From Anoplopoma fimbria (taxonomy: Eukaryota; Chordata; Actinopteri; Perciformes; Anoplopomatidae), in contig NC_072456.1 in assembly GCF_027596085.1 (NCBI RefSeq), positions 15,018,744 to 15,082,743 of the forward strand: a stretch of 64,000 bases of DNA, given 5' to 3'. The stretch's first letter is position 1. Every line of letters starts with the position of its first letter. This document shows, piece after piece, positions 61,601 to 64,000 of the stretch. The notes beneath the pieces were generated by a model, which was not told the origin of the DNA, did not search any database, and saw only the letters and a list, made by a program, of their open reading frames with translations. A program made the translations under genes and the position numbers.

Positions 61601-64000
61601 CTTTCCACTTATCCAACAATCAGCAATTATGGTTTGGTCTAAATACATTTTTAATGCAGAGTAAAATATGCAGGCCCTGCCGTGCAGCTTTCCCTGGATC
61701 AGCTGTCCTGCTGCAGCAACTTGTTGGCTGCTCTCCCTCCTTCTTCGGAGGCACTCCTTTAAATAAGCAAAACATAATAACAAAAATGACCCCAAAGTTG
61801 CCCTACTGGTCTTCTGCAGTTAATCTTCGTGACCTGAAGAAGGTCTCCATCACACTTCTGTCCCAGTGAGGAGGAAAACTTTCATGCATAGTAACTCATA
61901 CTGGGCCTGCTCTTGGGGCTGTCGTCGGCGACGGCATCCAACAAAAACTGCCCACGCTGACATTCATTACAGCAGAATGATTCAGTTTTCTGTTTGCATC
62001 AAGAGTGCAATTTGAGCATAGGCTCCACCAGTCTGTTTTCCTCGGTAGCTCAGATACTGAATGGTCCCCGTCGGCCATATCCTCCCCGCTGCAGCTGCGG
62101 CCTACCTAAAGCCGAATACAGCTGAATATCTGAGTCAGCCAAAACTAGGTCAAATCTACAGTGTAAAAAAATACCTAGAGGGTCTCAGCCGCAGCTTGGT
62201 ACGGCCTCTCTCTGGCTGAATAGGGTTGAATATCAGAGTCAGCAAAAGAACTGTAAAACGCACTCCTTTAAAAAGAGAAATAGATTTTGCAGATGCACCT
62301 GGCTGAACAGCAGTTGTTTTTTCACACGATATACCTAACTCGGATAGATAGAGATAAGGTTCACTAGAGTTTGTTTCTCTAGTGAATGGAGCTCGAAGAA
62401 TTGTATACTGTTGTAAACAACGAGAGATGTCTCTCTTTATTGAATAGAGCCAATAACATGAAGCAGGTTAGGACATCCTCATTGGGAAAGACTGAAACAA
62501 TCTGATGTTCCTTCAATGGCATCGCGTTCACTAAGAAAGAGGTGTAATAGGGGTAAATTCAGTCCAGCTCCAATCCCCCATTGCAATGTCAGCAGCATAA
62601 AAATATGGCACTCAGCTCCAGTAAGGAAATCCACACAAATCAAAAGAATGACAGGCTGTGCAGACAGTCTTTAACAGTGGTTCATTCAAAAAAGTATTGG
62701 CACAACAAACTTGAGCTGCAATGTGTAAAATGTTTTTTGCACTCAATGTTGTACGAATAAGAAGGATTTTGGGTCATTCTGAATGAGAGCATTAACATGC
62801 CTAATAATTATGAATGATGTTGGCAGGAAACTCAGGGTTTTGCTTCTGGTTTGTTTGGCAACAGGAGCAGGAGCTTGTTGAAAAGTAGGAGAATCTCAGG
62901 GCGTCTCTACGAGATCCGGGTCCATCCGATTCAGAGCCTCCACAACGGCTCCTCACAGTCTTCTGGTAAGGCACTGAACGAAATGACAAGAATATTTTCA
63001 GTTTTCTGATTGACAGCATAGTTTGAATGGTCATTTTCAGTGTTTGGTGCTAATTTAAAAGTTGTAAAGTTATTTTATCTGCAGAAAAATTCTAAATGTG
63101 TAAAATACTACACCGTTAAACACATTGAAAGTTTGTAAAATAAATTGAATGCTGACAAGTTACGGATGTGAAACAAAAATGTGCTACACTTCATTTTGTG
63201 ACAAATATTTACTGTCACACGTTGTTGAAGTCATCATGAGGTCTAGGGAATTGGTTTCTGCACCCCCCAACTCATCAGTGTCTCTGTCCCAGGGTTGATT
63301 GGTATGGCCAAACCGCCCTCCACCCATTCCACCAGCACAGACTCGCCCATGCCCGGCATCTGCAAGGAGCTGATTGGTCAGTCAGTGGCCCGTCTGCGCA
63401 GTTGCAGCGGGACAGAAGAGAGCATGGCGGACAGGCTGGCCTCTGATCTAAACTTGCTGTATGTGGCGGTCCAAACCATATCTGACCTATACGATAGTCT
63501 GGATGAAGACAGCCAAGAGAATGGTGAGATTCATCCTGAAATTGAATTGTTTATGAGTTTTAATCTTTATTCCTTGTAAATCAAAGTTGATAAATAATTA
63601 GGTAACTGCTATTAAAAAAAAAAAGAGAGAATATTTTTTTGTGATTTTATGCCAATTCTTCTATCTATTCAGTTTTTTTTATATTCTTATATGTTTTAAA
63701 ATAAATCATCCAACTAAGTTGCAGACTATTCTAAAATGCCCAGGATCACCTTATTTTGTTTTTAGGATTGAATGTGCAGGTGAACAAAATGGTTCTAAAA
63801 GTAATTCTTTCCTGCAGTGTTTCTGTGTAACTTGGTGGCCCAGACTCAACTGCTCAGGGCCACCACGGCCGTAGAGAGTGCAGTGTTTGTTACCATGCAG
63901 TGGTTGTCCAGCGTTAAACCCTCCTCCGGTCGGCTCTACAACATCGCTGAGGAACTCAAGAGCCAAGTCAAGAAGATGGGAGGATTCTTCCAGCTGCTCA
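48846..64000 (+). CDS. kif14: kif14, kinesin family member 14, partial (3' end off window)
   Basis: Mitotic kinesin-3-related motor that acts at the spindle midzone and midbody with PRC1 and citron kinase in cytokinesis. Twenty-four exons are visible, with about 1,328 codons of an expected 1,600-1,650. They encode: an N-terminal extension with NRTYVVSA and two RLTLQRR motifs; a motor domain (roughly residues 315-670, P-loop GQTGSGKS near 409-416, [19 protein letters not shown]); a short coiled coil; an FHA domain (roughly 755-870); a long coiled coil; and part of the C-terminal helical region. The ATG at 48846 sits in a strong GCCGCC context. All splice phases agree except exon 1, which carries one extra base. 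The order ddx59 then kif14 on one strand matches human 1q32. Confidence 0.96.
49934..50168. mobile_element. Tc1/mariner-type MITE with perfect 41-bp terminal inverted repeats
   Basis: 49934-49974 (TACAGTACCAGTCAAAAGTT...) is the exact reverse complement of 50128-50168. TA flanks the CAGTACCAG termini, as expected for TA target duplication. The interior is A/T-rich with no open frame. The ends match a family common in fish, with its TCAAAAGTTTGGACACACCT word. Identical arms suggest a fairly young insertion. Confidence 0.85.
50328..50675. mobile_element. hAT-type MITE, degenerate
   Basis: Begins AGGGCTGAAATGATCAGTCT and contains CCAGCTTCTCAGTTGTGAGG and GACAAAACAAGCAATCT, words I recognise from an abundant teleost hAT-like element with an AGGGCTGCAACTAACGATTA end. 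The right terminus is eroded. It carries an internal 55-bp tandem duplication. Confidence 0.65.
50521..50628. repeat. 55-bp tandem duplication inside the MITE
   Basis: AGACAAAACAAGCAATCTAT... starts at 50521 and again at 50576 with no visible mismatch up to about 50628. Two copies. Confidence 0.92.
50838..51092 (+). CDS. kif14: kif14 exon 2 (motor, P-loop)
   Basis: Encodes [38 protein letters not shown] and [19 protein letters not shown]. Holds the Walker A loop. Donor AC|GTGAGT, phase 2. Confidence 0.97.
51220..51307 (+). CDS. kif14: kif14 exon 3 (motor)
   Basis: Encodes [20 protein letters not shown] and RLASMVNEE. Acceptor TTTAG, donor GAG|GTACAA. Confidence 0.96.
51498..51596 (+). CDS. 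kif14: kif14 exon 4 (motor)
   Basis: Encodes [20 protein letters not shown] followed by [13 protein letters not shown], the conserved kinesin SYFEVYNE segment. Donor CCC|GTAAGT. Confidence 0.97.
51714..51766 (+). CDS. kif14: kif14 exon 5 (motor)
   Basis: 53 nt encoding [18 protein letters not shown]. Acceptor TTCTAG, donor TGC|GTAAGA, phase 2. Confidence 0.96.
51876..51906 (+). CDS. kif14: kif14 exon 6 (motor, 31 nt)
   Basis: Encodes [10 protein letters not shown]. Phases fit both neighbours. Acceptor TTCACAG, donor CAG|GTAAGT. Confidence 0.95.
52202..52309 (+). CDS. kif14: kif14 exon 7 (motor, switch I)
   Basis: Encodes [16 protein letters not shown] and [19 protein letters not shown], including the switch I SSRSH motif. 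Confidence 0.97.
52479..52595 (+). CDS. kif14: kif14 exon 8 (motor, switch II)
   Basis: Encodes [20 protein letters not shown] and [19 protein letters not shown]. Its donor (AGG|GTACAC) is the first unit of a CA microsatellite. Confidence 0.96.
52596..52659. repeat. (CA)n microsatellite at a splice donor
   Basis: About 62 bp of CA begin directly at the intron 8 donor GTACACAC, so the repeat forms the intron's first 64 bases. Confidence 0.96.
52957..53075 (+). CDS. kif14: kif14 exon 9 (motor)
   Basis: Encodes [20 protein letters not shown] and [12 protein letters not shown], the kinesin neck-side helices. Donor TG|GTAAGA, phase 2. Confidence 0.97.
53339..53511 (+). CDS. kif14: kif14 exon 10 (end of motor)
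   Basis: Encodes [37 protein letters not shown] and [16 protein letters not shown]. It closes the motor domain. Donor G|GTCAGG, phase 1. Confidence 0.97.
53512..54718 (+). other. kif14 intron 10
   Basis: 1.2 kb. A pyrimidine-rich stretch lies near 54100-54240. No exon or mobile element recognised. Confidence 0.85.
54719..54866 (+). CDS. kif14: kif14 exon 11 (coiled coil)
   Basis: Encodes [38 protein letters not shown] and [11 protein letters not shown]. Matches the short coiled coil after the human motor. Confidence 0.95.
54867..55321 (+). other. kif14 intron 11
   Basis: 455 bp, A/T-rich, nothing recognised. Confidence 0.85.
55322..55385 (+). CDS. kif14: kif14 exon 12 (coiled coil)
   Basis: 64 nt encoding [21 protein letters not shown], in line with human VWKEKFEQAEKRKLQETKEL. 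Confidence 0.95.
55503..55687 (+). CDS. kif14: kif14 exon 13 (start of FHA domain)
   Basis: Encodes [40 protein letters not shown] and [17 protein letters not shown] domains bind phosphothreonine peptides. In KIF14 and other kinesin-3 relatives the domain sits just behind the motor. Confidence 0.96.
55688..56415 (+). other. kif14 intron 13
   Basis: 728 bp with A/T-rich tracts. Nothing else recognised. Confidence 0.85.
56416..56518 (+). CDS. kif14: kif14 exon 14 (FHA domain)
   Basis: Encodes [20 protein letters not shown] and [14 protein letters not shown]. Donor CAT|GTAAGT. Confidence 0.96.
56697..56854 (+). CDS. kif14: kif14 exon 15 (end of FHA)
   Basis: Encodes [20 protein letters not shown] and [32 protein letters not shown] is nearly identical to human KIF14. 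Confidence 0.97.
57005..57152 (+). CDS. kif14: kif14 exon 16 (coiled coil)
   Basis: Encodes [40 protein letters not shown] and RIQALEREL. Heptad-rich and charged. Confidence 0.96.
57447..57593 (+). CDS. kif14: kif14 exon 17 (coiled coil)
   Basis: 49 codons, beginning [20 protein letters not shown] and ending RLHMEAQ, phase 0 both ends. Confidence 0.94.
57594..58199 (+). other. kif14 intron 17
   Basis: 606 bp, nothing recognised. Confidence 0.85.
58200..58332 (+). CDS. kif14: kif14 exon 18 (coiled coil)
   Basis: Encodes [20 protein letters not shown] and [20 protein letters not shown], like human HARILEALETEKQKIAKE. Donor G|GTAAGT, phase 1. Confidence 0.94.
58333..58976 (+). other. kif14 intron 18
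   Basis: 644 bp, nothing recognised. Confidence 0.85.
58977..59070 (+). CDS. kif14: kif14 exon 19
   Basis: Encodes [20 protein letters not shown] and [11 protein letters not shown], matching human WSSMKLSMMIQEANAISSKL. Confidence 0.95.
59216..59357 (+). CDS. kif14: kif14 exon 20
   Basis: Encodes [20 protein letters not shown] and [20 protein letters not shown], with the conserved LGISTFWSL motif. Confidence 0.95.
59358..60163 (+). other. kif14 intron 20
   Basis: 806 bp, nothing recognised. Confidence 0.85.
60164..60270 (+). CDS. kif14: kif14 exon 21
   Basis: Encodes an acidic stretch [20 protein letters not shown] and a serine-rich end. Human has EDAFCDPEDEWEPDIT. Donor AAG|GTAATT. Confidence 0.94.
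60271..62864 (+). other. kif14 intron 21 (2.6 kb)
   Basis: Contains an imperfect local duplication (about 62087-62145 and 62187-62250, sharing TGAATATC.GAGTCAGC). No exon or named element recognised. Confidence 0.8.
62865..62965 (+). CDS. kif14: kif14 exon 22
   Basis: Encodes [20 protein letters not shown] and [13 protein letters not shown], matching human RSRSLMKNRRISGCLHDIQV. Confidence 0.95.
62966..63292 (+). other. kif14 intron 22
   Basis: 327 bp, nothing recognised. Confidence 0.85.
63293..63523 (+). CDS. kif14: kif14 exon 23
   Basis: Encodes [40 protein letters not shown] and an acidic end. PGICKELIG is shared with human KIF14. Confidence 0.95.
63818..64000 (+). CDS. kif14: kif14 exon 24, cut by the window edge
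   Basis: Encodes [40 protein letters not shown] and [17 protein letters not shown]. Aligns with human LRQEVKKLGGYLQLF. Roughly 320 further residues are expected outside the window. Confidence 0.93.

Overview
This is ordinary vertebrate nuclear DNA, almost certainly from a ray-finned (teleost) fish. Genes are split into many short exons with canonical GT-AG introns. Long CA/GT microsatellites are frequent, and the introns carry fish-type MITE, SINE and LINE fragments. No prokaryotic, viral or CRISPR-like structure was seen. The window holds three protein-coding genes in the order camsap2 (minus), ddx59 (plus), kif14 (plus). This is the neighbourhood known from human chromosome 1q32 (KIF14-DDX59-CAMSAP2), seen in reverse.

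Region 1 (1-40213, minus) is camsap2, a microtubule minus-end-binding protein. Fourteen coding exons are present, from the start codon at 40213 to coiled-coil exon 13 at 152. The C-terminal CKK domain lies beyond the left edge. Introns make up about 90% of this region and hold nearly all the long dinucleotide repeats, a tRNA-derived SINE, a LINE 3' end with intact target-site duplication, and a perfect 17-bp hairpin. A 33-nt cassette microexon is visible, preceded by TGC motifs of the kind used by the neural splicing factor SRRM4.

Region 2 (40214-41630) separates the divergent camsap2 and ddx59 start codons. It holds an NRF1-like palindrome and the non-coding first exon of ddx59.

Region 3 (41631-47872, plus) is a complete ddx59: seven coding exons, 637 codons, zinc finger HIT domain plus DEAD-box helicase core. 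Motif II reads DEVD. A poly(A) signal follows at 47985.

Region 4 (47873-48845) is the ddx59 3' end and the kif14 promoter, with a CRE, a CCAAT box, a CHR (TTTGAA) and an E2F-like site within 75 bp. This is the layout of G2/M cell-cycle promoters.

Region 5 (48846-64000, plus) is kif14, a mitotic kinesin. Twenty-four coding exons are seen: N-terminal extension, motor, FHA domain, coiled coils and part of the C-terminal region. The gene runs off the right edge.

The most consequential observations are two single-base frame breaks, each at a C/G homopolymer: one in camsap2 exon 6 and one in kif14 exon 1. In both, exon length modulo 3 disagrees with the flanking intron phases by exactly one base, and family-conserved residues continue in the other frame. 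Assembly error is the likeliest cause, but gene prediction would truncate or mis-splice both proteins here. The three genes do not form a pathway. camsap2 and kif14 both act on microtubules, and ddx59 is an RNA helicase. I found no convincing novel system.
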